Shown piece by piece: positions 51,543-60,462 of a stretch of DNA of 64,000 nucleotides. Origin of the DNA: Streptomyces paludis. GTDB taxonomy: Bacteria; Actinomycetota; Actinomycetes; Streptomycetales; Streptomycetaceae. The notes below the pieces were generated by a model. It had not been told where the DNA came from and searched no databases. It saw only the letters and a list, made by a program, of their open reading frames with translations. A program made the position numbers and the translations under genes. Each line of letters opens with the position of its first letter. Within the stretch, counting starts at the first letter, position 1. Where the stretch lies: positions 6,448,001-6,512,000 of the forward strand of contig NZ_CP031194.1 of the NCBI RefSeq assembly GCF_003344965.1, read 5' to 3'.

Positions 51543-52865
51543 ATGAAGGACACATCACCGAGCACCACGACGCCGCCGGCTCCGCCGCTCGACCTCGCGA
51601 CGCTCATGGCGATGGACCACGCGCAGGCCGGCCGGCTGCTGCACCAGGTACGGGACGCCGCCCTCGCGGGCGAGCCGCCGCCGGTGGCGCCCCGGCCGGT
51701 GATCGACGCGTCCTGGCGGCGGATGCTCAGCCTCGGGCTCGACCCGGACCGGCCGGCCGGCGGCGATTCGGTGCTGGAGCCGGACGAGCTGGAACACCGG
51801 CGCCGCTCCTGCGCGCTGGGCGAGACGATGCGCACCATCAGCGAGTCCCTCGGCGGGATCATCGACCCCACCCGCCAGATCCTGGCCGTCAGCGACGACG
51901 AGGGCCGGGTGCTGTGGCGCGAGGGCGGCATCGCGGTGCTGCGCCGGGCGGACGGCATCCGGCTGGAGGAGGGCGCGGCCTGGGCGGAGCCGGTGACGGG
52001 CACCAACGCCATCGGCACGGCGCTGGCCGTGGGCCGGCCGGTCCGGGTCCACGCGGCCGAGCACTTCGCGCATGCCCTGGGCCAGTGGACCTGCGCGGCG
52101 GCCCCCGTGCGCGATCCGCGCGACGGACGGCTGCTCGGCGTGGTCGATGTGAGTGGCCCCGCGCGCGGCTTCCATCCGACGACGCTGGCGCTGGTGACCT
52201 CGGTCGCGCGGCTCGCCGAGGGCGAGCTGCGCGAGCGGCACGGGCGGGCCGTCGACCGGCTCCGCTCGGTGGCGGCGCCGATCATGTGCCGGCTGGGCGG
52301 GCGCGCGCTGGCGGTCGACACACACGGCTGGGCGGCGGCCGTCACGGGCATGGCGCCGGTCGACCGGCTGCCGCTGCCGAAGCCCTTACGCGCCGGCCGG
52401 GCATGGCATCCGTCACTGGGCATGTGCACGGTCGAGCCGCTGCCGGGCGGCTGGCTCATCCGGGTGGACACCGAACGCCCCCCGAGCGAACCGCCGAGCC
52501 GGGTCGTCCTGGACCTGAGCCGCCCCCGGAGCTGGTCGGTGGCGGTGACGGGCCCGTCGGGCAGCTGGACCCAGCCGCTGACCCCGCGCCACGCGGAGCT
52601 GCTCTGCGTCCTGGCCCTGCACCGGGAGGGCCGCAGCGCTGCCGAGCTGGCCGCCGACGTCTTCGGCGATCCGACCCGCACGGTGACGGTACGGGCCGAG
52701 ATGTCCCGCGTCCGGCGCCATCTGGCGGGCGTGCTGGCACACCGGCCGTACCGCTTCAGCGAGGAGGTCGAGGTGGAGGTGGCCGGCCCGCCCGACCCGG
52801 CGGACCTGCTGCCGCACTCGACGGCCCCGGCGGTCCTGGCGGCACGGCGGCCGACGCGCCGCTGA
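51543..52865 (+). CDS. GAF-domain regulator with C-terminal winged helix, TTA codon
   Basis: 440 aa. N-terminal part resembles the GAF sensor of acetoin/AcoR-type activators (VIDASWRRMLSLGLDP, WAEPVTGTNAIGTALAVGRPVRVHAAEHF, CAAAPVRDPRDGRLLGVVDVSG) but no sigma-54 AAA+ domain follows. The C-terminus (about 345-420) looks like a winged helix (LTPRHAELLCVLALHREGRSAAELAADVFGDPTRTVTVRAEMSRVRRHL). Codon 282 (52386-52388) is TTA, so translation should depend on bldA. GGGGGA precedes ATG 51543. Ligand and targets unknown. Confidence 0.85.
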   Translation: MKDTSPSTTTPPAPPLDLATLMAMDHAQAGRLLHQVRDAALAGEPPPVAPRPVIDASWRRMLSLGLDPDRPAGGDSVLEPDELEHRRRSCALGETMRTISESLGGIIDPTRQILAVSDDEGRVLWREGGIAVLRRADGIRLEEGAAWAEPVTGTNAIGTALAVGRPVRVHAAEHFAHALGQWTCAAAPVRDPRDGRLLGVVDVSGPARGFHPTTLALVTSVARLAEGELRERHGRAVDRLRSVAAPIMCRLGGRALAVDTHGWAAAVTGMAPVDRLPLPKPLRAGRAWHPSLGMCTVEPLPGGWLIRVDTERPPSEPPSRVVLDLSRPRSWSVAVTGPSGSWTQPLTPRHAELLCVLALHREGRSAAELAADVFGDPTRTVTVRAEMSRVRRHLAGVLAHRPYRFSEEVEVEVAGPPDPADLLPHSTAPAVLAARRPTRR

Positions 52866-52935
52866 CCTGGGACGTCCGCCCGGCTCCACCGGGCCCGGCT
52901 TGGAGCGCGAACCGGACGCGTGTTCTCCTGACCGT

Positions 52936-53475
52936 ATGAGCATCACTGTGACCACCTGGTCCCTGGAGCAGACCTCGCCCACCGACCTGAGCCCCGCCGC
53001 CCAGGTCCCGGACGACGTCCGGATCGTCCGGGCCGAGGTGCCCTCACCCGCGTTCAGCCGCTTCCTGTACGCGTCGGTCGGCGCGGACGTCAGCTGGACC
53101 GACCGGCTGCCGTGGCCGCCCGAGCGCTGGCGGGAGACGGTCTCCCGGCCGGGCTTCGAGACCTGGGTGGCCTACGAGAAGGGCACCCCGGCGGGCTATG
53201 TGGAGCTGGTGGCCGGGGACGACGACGCCACGGTCGAGATCGTCTACTTCGGCCTGCTCCCCGACTTCCGGGGCCGCCGCATCGGAGGCCACCTCCTCTC
53301 GTACGGCACGGCCCGCGCCTGGGACCTCGCCGACCGCTGGCCGGACCTGCCCCCGACCAAGCGCGTCTGGCTCCACACCTGCTCCAAGGACGGCCCGCAC
53401 GCCATGGACAACTACCTGCGGCGAGGCTTCCGCCTCTTCGACACGAAGACGGAGACCGAGCCCGCGGCTCCGTAG
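52936..53475 (+). CDS. GNAT-family N-acetyltransferase
   Basis: 179 aa. GNAT core: GFETWVAYEKGTPAGYVELVAG, VEIVYFGLLPDFRGRRIGGHLLSYGTARAWD (motif A, RGRRIGG) and LHTCSKDGPHAMDNYLRRGFRLFDT (motif B). Substrate unknown. ATG 52936, 70 bp after the GAF regulator, possibly co-transcribed. Followed by two hairpins before the convergent LuxR gene. Confidence 0.9.
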   Translation: MSITVTTWSLEQTSPTDLSPAAQVPDDVRIVRAEVPSPAFSRFLYASVGADVSWTDRLPWPPERWRETVSRPGFETWVAYEKGTPAGYVELVAGDDDATVEIVYFGLLPDFRGRRIGGHLLSYGTARAWDLADRWPDLPPTKRVWLHTCSKDGPHAMDNYLRRGFRLFDTKTETEPAAP

Positions 53476-53504
53476 CCTGTCCGCACCTCACGCCAAGCCG
53501 TTGC

Positions 53505-53534
53505 CGCGTGGCACCCGGCGAGCAGCGCCACGCG
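53505..53534. terminator. Hairpin 1 between convergent genes
   Basis: CGCGTGGC (53505-53512) and GCCACGCG (53527-53534), 8-bp perfect stem, 14-nt loop, just after the GNAT stop at 53475. Confidence 0.55.
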
Positions 53535-53548
53535 ATCCGGGGGGCGTA

Positions 53549-53587
53549 GCTGGGGGTTGCCCCCGTGACGAGGGCGCGGCCCCCAGC
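53549..53587. terminator. Hairpin 2 between convergent genes
   Basis: GCTGGGGG (53549-53556) and CCCCCAGC (53580-53587) with an inner GCCC/GGGC pair, ahead of the LuxR stop at 53603. With hairpin 1 it forms a back-to-back terminator pair for the opposing genes; neither has a T-tract. Confidence 0.55.
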
Positions 53588-53602
53588 CGGCTCCTCCGCG
53601 TG

Positions 53603-54619
53603 CTACACCCAGTTCCGCTGGGCGGCCCGTACCCCCAACTGGAACCGGCTCGCCGCCCCCAGCCTCTCCTGTAGCTCGCTCACCCGCCGGCGCAGCGTCC
53701 TGAGGCTCACTCCCAGATGGCGGGCCACCGCCTCGTCCTTCATTCCGGCCGTCAGCAGCCGTATCAACGTCCGCTCGCCCTCGGAGAGTTCACCGTCACC
53801 GGCCGCCCGGCCGAGGGGCGCCGCCTGCTGCCACGCCATCTCGAAGAGCTTCTGAAGGGCCTCGGTCACCGCCGAGTGCCACACCACGACGGCGCAGTAG
53901 CCGCCCGCCGCGGAGGCGGTCAGGGGGAGCATCGCCCGGCACCCGTCGACCACCAGCAGCTTGAGGGGTACGGACGGCAACACCCGGGCCTGCTCGCCGA
54001 GTTCCATCATCTTCCAGGTGCGGGACAGGATGATCGGATCCTCCAGGGCGGTCGCCGCGTAGATCCCGCGGGAGACGACCCCGCGCTTGAGCAGATCGGC
54101 CTGGAGATCCGCCTGCGGGGCGGGCGGGGCGAGATACGGCGGTGTGTCGAAGAGGCACACCTCGTGCTCGGCGCGCGCGTACAACTCCTCCAGGCGCGCG
54201 GCGATGGCGCCCTCGCCCGAGGCGACCTCGATCAGGCGCGCGGGCTCCTCGCGCAGCAGCCCGGCCTCGTACGCGGTGGCGATCTCCTCGGCGGTGGCGG
54301 CGAGGAGTTCGGACTCCGTCTCGCGCCGCCGGATCAGCGCGCGGATCGCCACCCGTGGGTCGATCGCGCGCAACCCGCCCATGGAGTCCGGCGATTGGAT
54401 CAGCCCGAGCGTGAGCAGCCGGTCGCAGGCTTCCCGCATCTGGGCGGGGGAGGCACCTGTCAGCAGCGCCCAGCCCGCCGCTCCGGCGTCGGGCTGCTGG
54501 AGGACCGCCTGGTACACCCGCTCCTCCAGAGCGGAGACCCCCACCGCGGCCCAGGGGCTCGCGGCAGGGGCCGGTCCTGCCGTGTGCTGCGGATCCGTCT
54601 CGTATGCCGTGTTCACCAT
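53603..54619 (-). CDS. Transcriptional regulator, TrmB-like N-terminus and LuxR helix-turn-helix
   Basis: 338 aa. N-terminal winged helix like TrmB (LEERVYQAVLQQPDAGAAGWALLTGASPAQMREACDRLLTLGLIQS), a middle helical/PLD-like sensor part, and a C-terminal LuxR/GerE helix-turn-helix (LSEGERTLIRLLTAGMKDEAVARHLGVSLRTLRRRVSELQERLGAASRFQLGVRA). Streptomyces carry many such orphan regulators. It lies 80 bp downstream of the subtilisin-like protease gene on the same strand and may be co-transcribed. Confidence 0.88.
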   Translation of the reverse strand: MVNTAYETDPQHTAGPAPAASPWAAVGVSALEERVYQAVLQQPDAGAAGWALLTGASPAQMREACDRLLTLGLIQSPDSMGGLRAIDPRVAIRALIRRRETESELLAATAEEIATAYEAGLLREEPARLIEVASGEGAIAARLEELYARAEHEVCLFDTPPYLAPPAPQADLQADLLKRGVVSRGIYAATALEDPIILSRTWKMMELGEQARVLPSVPLKLLVVDGCRAMLPLTASAAGGYCAVVVWHSAVTEALQKLFEMAWQQAAPLGRAAGDGELSEGERTLIRLLTAGMKDEAVARHLGVSLRTLRRRVSELQERLGAASRFQLGVRAAQRNWV

Positions 54620-54699
54620 GGCCCGGCACGGTAGAGGATTCCTGTTAAGGGGCTTCGCACCGCCCCGGTCCGCCGCTCAGTTCAAGCCGAACGCCGTTT

Positions 54700-57600
54700 T
54701 TACCTCAGGCCGAAAGCCCGCAGCACGGTCTGGTCGATCCGGTTGCCGTCCTGGTCGGCGGCCCGCACGCGCAGCGACACGAACTCCGCGCCCTTCGGGT
54801 GCTTGAGTTCCGCCTTGCCGTGCTTCACCTTCACCTTCTTCCAGGACGTGCCGTCGTCGTAGGAGACCCAGGCACTTAGGTCAACGGCCGTGACGCTCGC
54901 CGTCTGATTCCGGACGGAGAGTCCGAGCGCCGACCTGTGCCCCGCTTCGGCGCGGTTGAGGAGGTCGAGTCCGTCCAGGCCGTAGTCGACGGAGAGCAGC
55001 GGCAGCGCCGTCTGCTGGTCCGTGTGCGCCGAGGTGAAGGACCATTCGGTGTGGGTGCTGGTGGAGTACGCGGCCCAGCCGGCCGTGCGCCGGGCGTCGA
55101 GCACGAGACGGTAGGGCACCTTCGCCGCCGCGACGTCGAAGGTGCCGGCTCCGCCGAGCGCGGTGTCGCCGACCAGCTGTCCGTCCGCGTACAGCCTGCC
55201 CTTCGCGGTGTCCTGGACGTTCTCCACGGACCCGTAGTGACCAGGCGTGGCGTCGCTCAACTCCGGGATCCTGAAGGTGAGTTTGTCGCCGGTGCGCTGG
55301 GAGACGCCGTACTGCCGACTGGTCGCCGGACGGACGACCTGGCGCAGCCAGTCCTCGGCGGGCAGCTTGCCCGCCTTCTCGAAGGTCTTCAGGGAGTCCC
55401 ACTGAGGATGGTTCGCGTTCCAGTCCGGATAGACGGCGTGCCAGATCCGCGCGTCGGAGACGTTGTAGTACTCGGTGCGCTCCGTGCCGAGCCGTACCTC
55501 GTTGACGGTCGCGATGTCGATCTTCTGCCAGGGACGGTACCGGTACACGGCGTCCTTGCCGATCCGGCCGGCCTGGGCCGCGTGGTAGCGCACCTTCTGC
55601 TTCACCGTGGTGGAGCTGTCGAGGTCGTACGTCTGGTGGGCCGAGACGGCGCCCGACTGCGGGAACATCACGCTGTACACATACGGACTGACCGGGGTGG
55701 AGTCCAGCTTCAGTTCGACCTTCTTCCCGCTCTTCAGCAGGGCACCGAGCTTCGCGCCGTTCTCGCCGGTGGCGATCATCAGCGGGATCGGCGTGCTGTT
55801 CACGGCGGCGATCCAGTACCCGGGCGTCTCGCGGCTGGCGATGACGTAACCGGCCCCGGCCGCAGCCGCGTTGGCCAGAGCCGCGTCCGCCGTCTGCCCG
55901 GCGGCCACGCGGACCACCGCCACCTTGCCCTTGACGTCGAGCCCCTCGAAGTCGGCCGTGGTTCCGCTGCCCGCGTCCACGGCCCGTACGGTGCGCCTAC
56001 CGCTGAACTTCGCCGGGAAGCCGGTGTACGTCTGCGTGTAGTCGAGGGGCAGCGGGTACTTCTCGGGGCTGATGACACTCGCCGTCAGCTCCTTCTCGTA
56101 CAGCCGGAACTTGGCGGAGAACTCCAGCGTGCCCTCGGTGACCTGCTCGGTCGGAGCCACATAGACGTGGTCGGTCCAGAAGCCCTGGCTGTAGGTCACC
56201 CCCCAGGCGCTGCCCGGCCCCTCCCGGTGCCAGTTGGTGCTGAAGCCCTGGAACTCCGAGTTCTCCTTGGTCTTCGGCTTGATCTCCACGGCCCTGCGGG
56301 CGTCGAGGACGACCTCTGTGTCTCCGTCGACCCTGACCTCGGGATCGCCGACGACCGACGTACCGACGGCCAGTCCGGCCCTGTCCACATCCGGGATCCA
56401 CGACGCCATCGAGTACGTACCGGCCGGCACCTGGAAGGTCCAGCCCTTGCCGAGGAACCCGTGGGTGTCCGGATACGCTCCGTTCAGTTCCTGGAGCATG
56501 AAGAGCGAAGCGCCGGTGGACGGGGCACCGTCGCGGTTCAGCACGGAGACCTTCAGGTCGTAGGTCTTCGGCGCCTTCTCGAAGCCGACGGCGGTGGTGA
56601 CCCGGATACCGGTGGCGCTCGCGGTGATGTGGCCCGTGTACCGGCCCGTCGCTCCGGCCGGGTTCGCCGTGACCGCGACGGTGGCGGTGTCCTTCGCCGG
56701 GACGGTCACGGTGCCGGCTCCCGGGGCGGTGGCGGTGAGGGTCGAGGCGATCTTCAACTCCACCGCTTTGTCAGTGGTGTTGGTGTAGGTGATGTCTTTG
56801 GTGACGAACTCGGTGCCGCCGTCCTCGAACTTTCCGAAACTGAGCGCCGGGGTCGCGAAGACGCCCTGGTTCACCGCCCGTACGGCATCGACCCGGCCGG
56901 CGCCCTGTTCGAAGACGGTGGCGTCCGGCATGGTCCTGGCGGTGCTCGCCAGGTCCGCTTTGATCTGCTGGCCCGTCCAGTCCGGATGCGCCTGCGCGAC
57001 CAGCGCCGCGGTGCCCGTGACGTGCGGGGTCGCCATGGAGGTCCCGTTCGCCGACGTGTAGTTGTCGTCGACGGGGGTGCCCATCGTGGTGCCGGCGGCG
57101 CGTGCCGCCGTGATGTTCGCGCCCGGCGCGGTGATCTCCGGCTTGACCGCGGAGTCGCCGAGGCGCGGTCCGCGGCTGGAGAACGAGGCCAGCCTGTCCG
57201 ACGCGTCGACCGCGCCCACCGTCAGCGCCGAGTCGGCGATGCCCGGGGTCCCCAGGCTCTGCTCGCCCGGTCCCGCGTTGCCCGCCGCTATCACGAAGAG
57301 GGCGCCCGTGGACGCGGACAGCTCGTCGACGGTCTCACTCAGCACGTCCGAGGGACCCGTCGCCGTGCCGCCCAGGGACATGGAGACGATCTTCGCGCCG
57401 GATTTCGCCGCCCACTCCATGCCCCCGAGGATCCAGGAGGTCTGGCCGCGGCCGTCGTCGGCCAGAACCTTGCCGATCAGCAGCTCCGCGCCCGGCGCCA
57501 TACCCTTGCGCCTGCCGTCCGAGGCCGCGCCGGAGCCGGCGACGGTGGACGCCACATGGGTGCCGTGCCCGTGGCCGTCCCGTACCGTCTCGCCGGGCAC

Positions 57601-58389
57601 GAAACTCACCGACTCGGCGATCCTCCCGGCGAGGTCCGGGTGGCCGGCGTCCACGCCGGTGTCCAGGACGGCGACCTTGACGCCCGCGCCGTCGTAGCCG
57701 GACCGCCACACCTCGGGCGCGCCGATCTGCGGGACACTGACGTCGAGGGACACCTCCACCTTGGCGTCCAGCCAGATCTTCCCGATGCCCCCATCGAGCC
57801 GGCGTGCGGTCTTCGAGGTCGGCTCGGTGCCGAGGGCCGGGGCGACGTCCGCCCAGAAGTCCGTCGACTTCCGCGCGTTCAGCGCGGCGCCGTCGATCCC
57901 GGGCAGCGCGCGCGTCCGGCGCGCCCCGTCGGGGGTCGCGGTGCCCTGCTCGTACGTCACGATCAGCGGGGTGGCGCCGGTCTCCGCGTCCGTGTAGCCC
58001 TGCTCCACCAGCCGGCTGACGTTGAACAGGGCCGGGTCGAGACGGCCCGCCTGCACCAGCGGGATCGTGTCCGCCGGGAAGACGCTGATCTCGCCGTCCC
58101 GCTCGCTGGACAGGAAGGTGGCGGCCTCCCGGCCCTTCCCGCGCCGGACGTCGACGGCGGCCCTGCCGTCCGGCCCGGCGGTGAACGACACGGTGTCGCC
58201 GGTGATGAGGGTGACGGTCTGCGTACGTGGGGCACCCGGTCCGGTGAGGCCCGGCGTGCCCGTGGCCCGGGACTCGGCAACGGGTGACTCGGCGACCGGT
58301 GACTCGGGGCCGGCCGTCGCGGGGGTGACGGCCCCCACGAACAGTCCGGCCGCTCCCGCCACGGCCCAGAGGGCTTGGAGTCTTCGCAT
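54700..58389 (-). CDS. Large secreted S8 (subtilisin-like) serine protease
   Basis: 1229 aa. Signal peptide MRRLQALWAVAGAAGLFVGAVTPATA, prodomain to about 215, then the peptidase domain with the full triad: Asp243 (AVLDTGVDAGHPD), His278 (DGHGHGTHVAS), Ser451 (NGTSMATPHVTG), oxyanion Asn371 (IAAGNAGP). After it come beta-rich regions and a PA-like segment (KVAVVRVAAGQTADAALANAAAAGAGYVI) at about 820-870; the final 350 residues are of unknown fold. A tandem ESPVA motif follows the signal. GAGGAG precedes ATG 58389. Upstream lies the 1.8-kb repeat block, so its promoter must be inside or beside it. Confidence 0.94.
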   Translation of the reverse strand: MRRLQALWAVAGAAGLFVGAVTPATAGPESPVAESPVAESRATGTPGLTGPGAPRTQTVTLITGDTVSFTAGPDGRAAVDVRRGKGREAATFLSSERDGEISVFPADTIPLVQAGRLDPALFNVSRLVEQGYTDAETGATPLIVTYEQGTATPDGARRTRALPGIDGAALNARKSTDFWADVAPALGTEPTSKTARRLDGGIGKIWLDAKVEVSLDVSVPQIGAPEVWRSGYDGAGVKVAVLDTGVDAGHPDLAGRIAESVSFVPGETVRDGHGHGTHVASTVAGSGAASDGRRKGMAPGAELLIGKVLADDGRGQTSWILGGMEWAAKSGAKIVSMSLGGTATGPSDVLSETVDELSASTGALFVIAAGNAGPGEQSLGTPGIADSALTVGAVDASDRLASFSSRGPRLGDSAVKPEITAPGANITAARAAGTTMGTPVDDNYTSANGTSMATPHVTGTAALVAQAHPDWTGQQIKADLASTARTMPDATVFEQGAGRVDAVRAVNQGVFATPALSFGKFEDGGTEFVTKDITYTNTTDKAVELKIASTLTATAPGAGTVTVPAKDTATVAVTANPAGATGRYTGHITASATGIRVTTAVGFEKAPKTYDLKVSVLNRDGAPSTGASLFMLQELNGAYPDTHGFLGKGWTFQVPAGTYSMASWIPDVDRAGLAVGTSVVGDPEVRVDGDTEVVLDARRAVEIKPKTKENSEFQGFSTNWHREGPGSAWGVTYSQGFWTDHVYVAPTEQVTEGTLEFSAKFRLYEKELTASVISPEKYPLPLDYTQTYTGFPAKFSGRRTVRAVDAGSGTTADFEGLDVKGKVAVVRVAAGQTADAALANAAAAGAGYVIASRETPGYWIAAVNSTPIPLMIATGENGAKLGALLKSGKKVELKLDSTPVSPYVYSVMFPQSGAVSAHQTYDLDSSTTVKQKVRYHAAQAGRIGKDAVYRYRPWQKIDIATVNEVRLGTERTEYYNVSDARIWHAVYPDWNANHPQWDSLKTFEKAGKLPAEDWLRQVVRPATSRQYGVSQRTGDKLTFRIPELSDATPGHYGSVENVQDTAKGRLYADGQLVGDTALGGAGTFDVAAAKVPYRLVLDARRTAGWAAYSTSTHTEWSFTSAHTDQQTALPLLSVDYGLDGLDLLNRAEAGHRSALGLSVRNQTASVTAVDLSAWVSYDDGTSWKKVKVKHGKAELKHPKGAEFVSLRVRAADQDGNRIDQTVLRAFGLR

Positions 58390-58419
58390 ATGTGGCCTTA
58401 CTCCTCTGAACGTTGAAGG

Positions 58420-58441
58420 CTCCCGCGCCGGTGAGCGGGAG
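58420..58441 (-). promoter_or_regulatory. Hairpin in the protease 5' leader
   Basis: CTCCCGC (58420-58426) and GCGGGAG (58435-58441), 8-nt loop, 31 nt before the protease ATG. A leader-RNA hairpin or small operator. Confidence 0.45.
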
Positions 58442-58586
58442 TCAGTGATCAGAGTGAGCGCCGCGCGGAATGCGGCTCAAGAGATCGCTGTGGCCGAGGC
58501 GTGCCAATGCCTCCTTCGGCCACGACCGGCCCTCCGGCCGACCCTTCGTACGGCCCATGGCCCTTTGGCCGGTGGTGCCGCCACGG

Positions 58587-58769
58587 ACTTGACACCTCCC
58601 CTTCCGGTGCGTGTACGGGAGAGGGGGCGGCCGGGGGAGGGGCCCGGGGGTCCGCTGTACTGCCGGTCGGTTCAGGGTCCGACGGGCCGGTGGGCCCTGC
58701 GGGGCTGCGCGGCAGAGGATTGGGGCTGCGGGGGTCGTCTCGGCGGCTGACGGCCGTCTGTTTACTGAG
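58587..58769 (+). repeat. Repeat A, first (partial) copy
   Basis: Begins CTTGACACCTCCCCTTCCGG and continues through CTGCGGGGCTGCGCGGCAGAGGA to GGCTGACGGCCG. It is a diverged direct copy of the segment at 58968-59175, which forms the inner half of the left inverted arm. No ORF with coding character. Confidence 0.8.
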
Positions 58770-59175
58770 ACTCATGCCCCGCTGGGCGCCGTGGGGTTGT
58801 CGGGTGCGGGTCAGTACCGAGAGGTAGACCGGGGTGTACGGGGGCGAGGCGCTGGGCGCTTGGTGCGGGGTGGGCCGCCCCTCCTCCTGTCAGTGTCGCG
58901 CCTCCAGGGGAGGTGTAAAGGGCGCTCCTTCGTCGCGTCGGCTGCGCCGACTCCGCTGCGCTTCGCCCTTGACACCTCCCCTTCCGGCGCGTGTATGGGA
59001 GAGGGGGGGCGGCCGGGGGGAGGGGGCCCGAGGGGTCCGCTGCACTGCCACTCGGCTCAGGGTCCGGCGGACGGGTGGGCCCTGCGGGGCTGCGCGGCAG
59101 AGGAGTGGGGCTGCCCGGCTCGTCTCAGCGGCTGACGGCCGCCAGTTCCTCAGACACATGCCCCGCTGGTCACCG
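58770..59175 (+). repeat. Left arm of a ~400-bp inverted repeat
   Basis: Runs from ACTCATGCCCC to GCTGGTCACCG. Its reverse complement recurs at 59815-60213 with small gaps. Within it, 58916-58970 can fold AAGGGCG...CGCCCTT enclosing GTCGGC-TGC-GCCGAC, and repeat A follows. Peptides readable here are mirrored in the opposite arm only because the DNA is repeated. Confidence 0.85.
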
Positions 59176-59189
59176 TTGCGTTGTGGTGC

Positions 59190-59810
59190 CCGGAAGGTGG
59201 AGGGGTTCTGCTGCCCGGCCGGGTCTGCGGGCCGGACACCCTGCCCGCATTTCCCATATGGGACGGTTTGGCGACCCGTTGAGGGTCTCCTCGGGCGGCA
59301 CATGTGTCCTCAGGTGTATAAGCGGCACTCCTGGACGCATGGACGGCCTTCAGGGGCCCACTCGCCGCCACGCCTGTCCCGGTAGACCCTTCCTCGCGCC
59401 GCCGGACGGGTCCCGCTGCCCGGCCGGACCCTCAGGCCACCCACTCCCACTCGCGTGTCCTATATGGGCTGGTTTGGCGGCCCGTTCGGGGTCTCTTTGG
59501 GCGGCACGTGTGTCCTCAGGTGCATTGGGGGGCACTCCTGGACGCATGGGCGGCCTTCCGGGGCCCACTCGCCGCCACATGCGCCCCAGCGGACACCTTC
59601 CGTACTGCCGGACGGGGCCTGCCGCCCGGTCGACCCCTCAGGCCGCCCACTCCCACCGGTGTGCCCCATATGACCCCATTTGATGGGGCGTTGGGGGTCT
59701 TCGCGGGCGGCACATGTGTCCTCAGGTGCATTAGCGGCACTCCACGACACATAGACGGCCTTCAGGGGCCCACTTGCCGTCACCCGCGTCCCAGCAACCC
59801 CGCAACCCAC
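59190..59810. repeat. Core: three tandem units of 206 bp
   Basis: The anchor GGCGGCAC recurs at 59294, 59500 and 59706, exactly 206 bp apart; TGTCCTCAGGTG, GGGGCCCACT(C/T)GCCG and a (C)CATATG-type site recur in each unit with one- or two-base indels. No reading frame shows the strong codon bias of neighbouring genes. The units occupy the loop between the inverted arms. Confidence 0.85.
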
Positions 59811-59814
59811 ACCA

Positions 59815-60213
59815 CGGTGACCAGCGGGGCATGTGTCTGAGGAACTGGCGGCCGTCAGCCGCTGAGACGAGCCGGACCGCCCCATTCCTCTGCCGCGCAG
59901 CCCCGCAGGGCCCACCGGCCCGCCTGCCCCTGAGCCGAGTGGCAGTACGGCACCACCCCTTGGGCCCCCTCCCCCCGGCCGCCCCCCCCTCTTCCGTACA
60001 CGCGCCGGAAGGGGAGGTGTCAAGGGCGGAGCGCAGCGGAGTCGGCGTAGCCGACGCGACGAAGGAGCGCCCTTTACTCCTCCCCTGGAGGCGCGACACT
60101 GGCAGGAGGAGGGGCGGCCCAGGCGCCCACCACCTCCGCCACCGGCCCACCCCGGTCTACCTCTTGGTACTGACCCGCAGCCGACAACATCACAGCGCCC
60201 AGGGGGCATGAGT
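59815..60213 (-). repeat. Right arm of the ~400-bp inverted repeat
   Basis: Reverse complement of 58770-59175: CGGTGACCAGCGGGGC at the inner edge and GGGGCATGAGT at the outer edge. The GTCGGC/GCCGAC hairpin is preserved (60041-60056 region) with a changed loop, and the AAGGGCG/CGCCCTT outer stem is kept. Ends 19 bp before the DUF397 stop. Confidence 0.85.
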
Positions 60214-60231
60214 CCCCACCGGCCCGCCCGG

Positions 60232-60462
60232 TTAGGCGCCGGTGAGGGTGTCGGTGGTCAGGGCCGCGAGGAAGGTGGCCCAGGCGGCGCCGGAGGTGTG
60301 GGCGGCGGGGAGGGCGCGGTCCTTGGTGTCGCGGAAGGCTATGCCCGTGATGGCGGGGATGGGGGCGACTTCGACGCAGTTGCTGTCGCTGGCGGTGTAG
60401 GAACTCGTGCGCCAGGCCGCACCTGTGAGGTCGATGGCGTGGTGATCGGCCAGCTCATTCAT
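60232..60462 (-). CDS. DUF397 protein (Scr2-like)
   Basis: 76 aa. The DUF397 core WRTSSYTASDSNCVEVAP and IAFRDTKDRALPAAHTSGAAWATFLAAL is complete. Such proteins pair with XRE/DUF5753 regulators in Streptomyces, where pairs like Scr1/Scr2 behave as a regulator with its small inhibitor or antitoxin-like partner. Its start overlaps the XRE gene end by 8 bp (ATGAATGA). Confidence 0.92.
   Translation of the reverse strand: MNELADHHAIDLTGAAWRTSSYTASDSNCVEVAPIPAITGIAFRDTKDRALPAAHTSGAAWATFLAALTTDTLTGA

Noticed and set aside
59190..59810. CRISPR array
   Set aside because: Units are 206 bp and diverge along their length; there are no short identical repeats with unique spacers and no cas genes.
58611..60211. 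Several open frames of 70-250 codons in the repeat block, some sharing peptide similarity on opposite strands
   Set aside because: The similarity follows directly from the inverted DNA repeat. Composition is Gly/Arg/Pro-rich, starts lack ribosome sites, and frames shift between copies.
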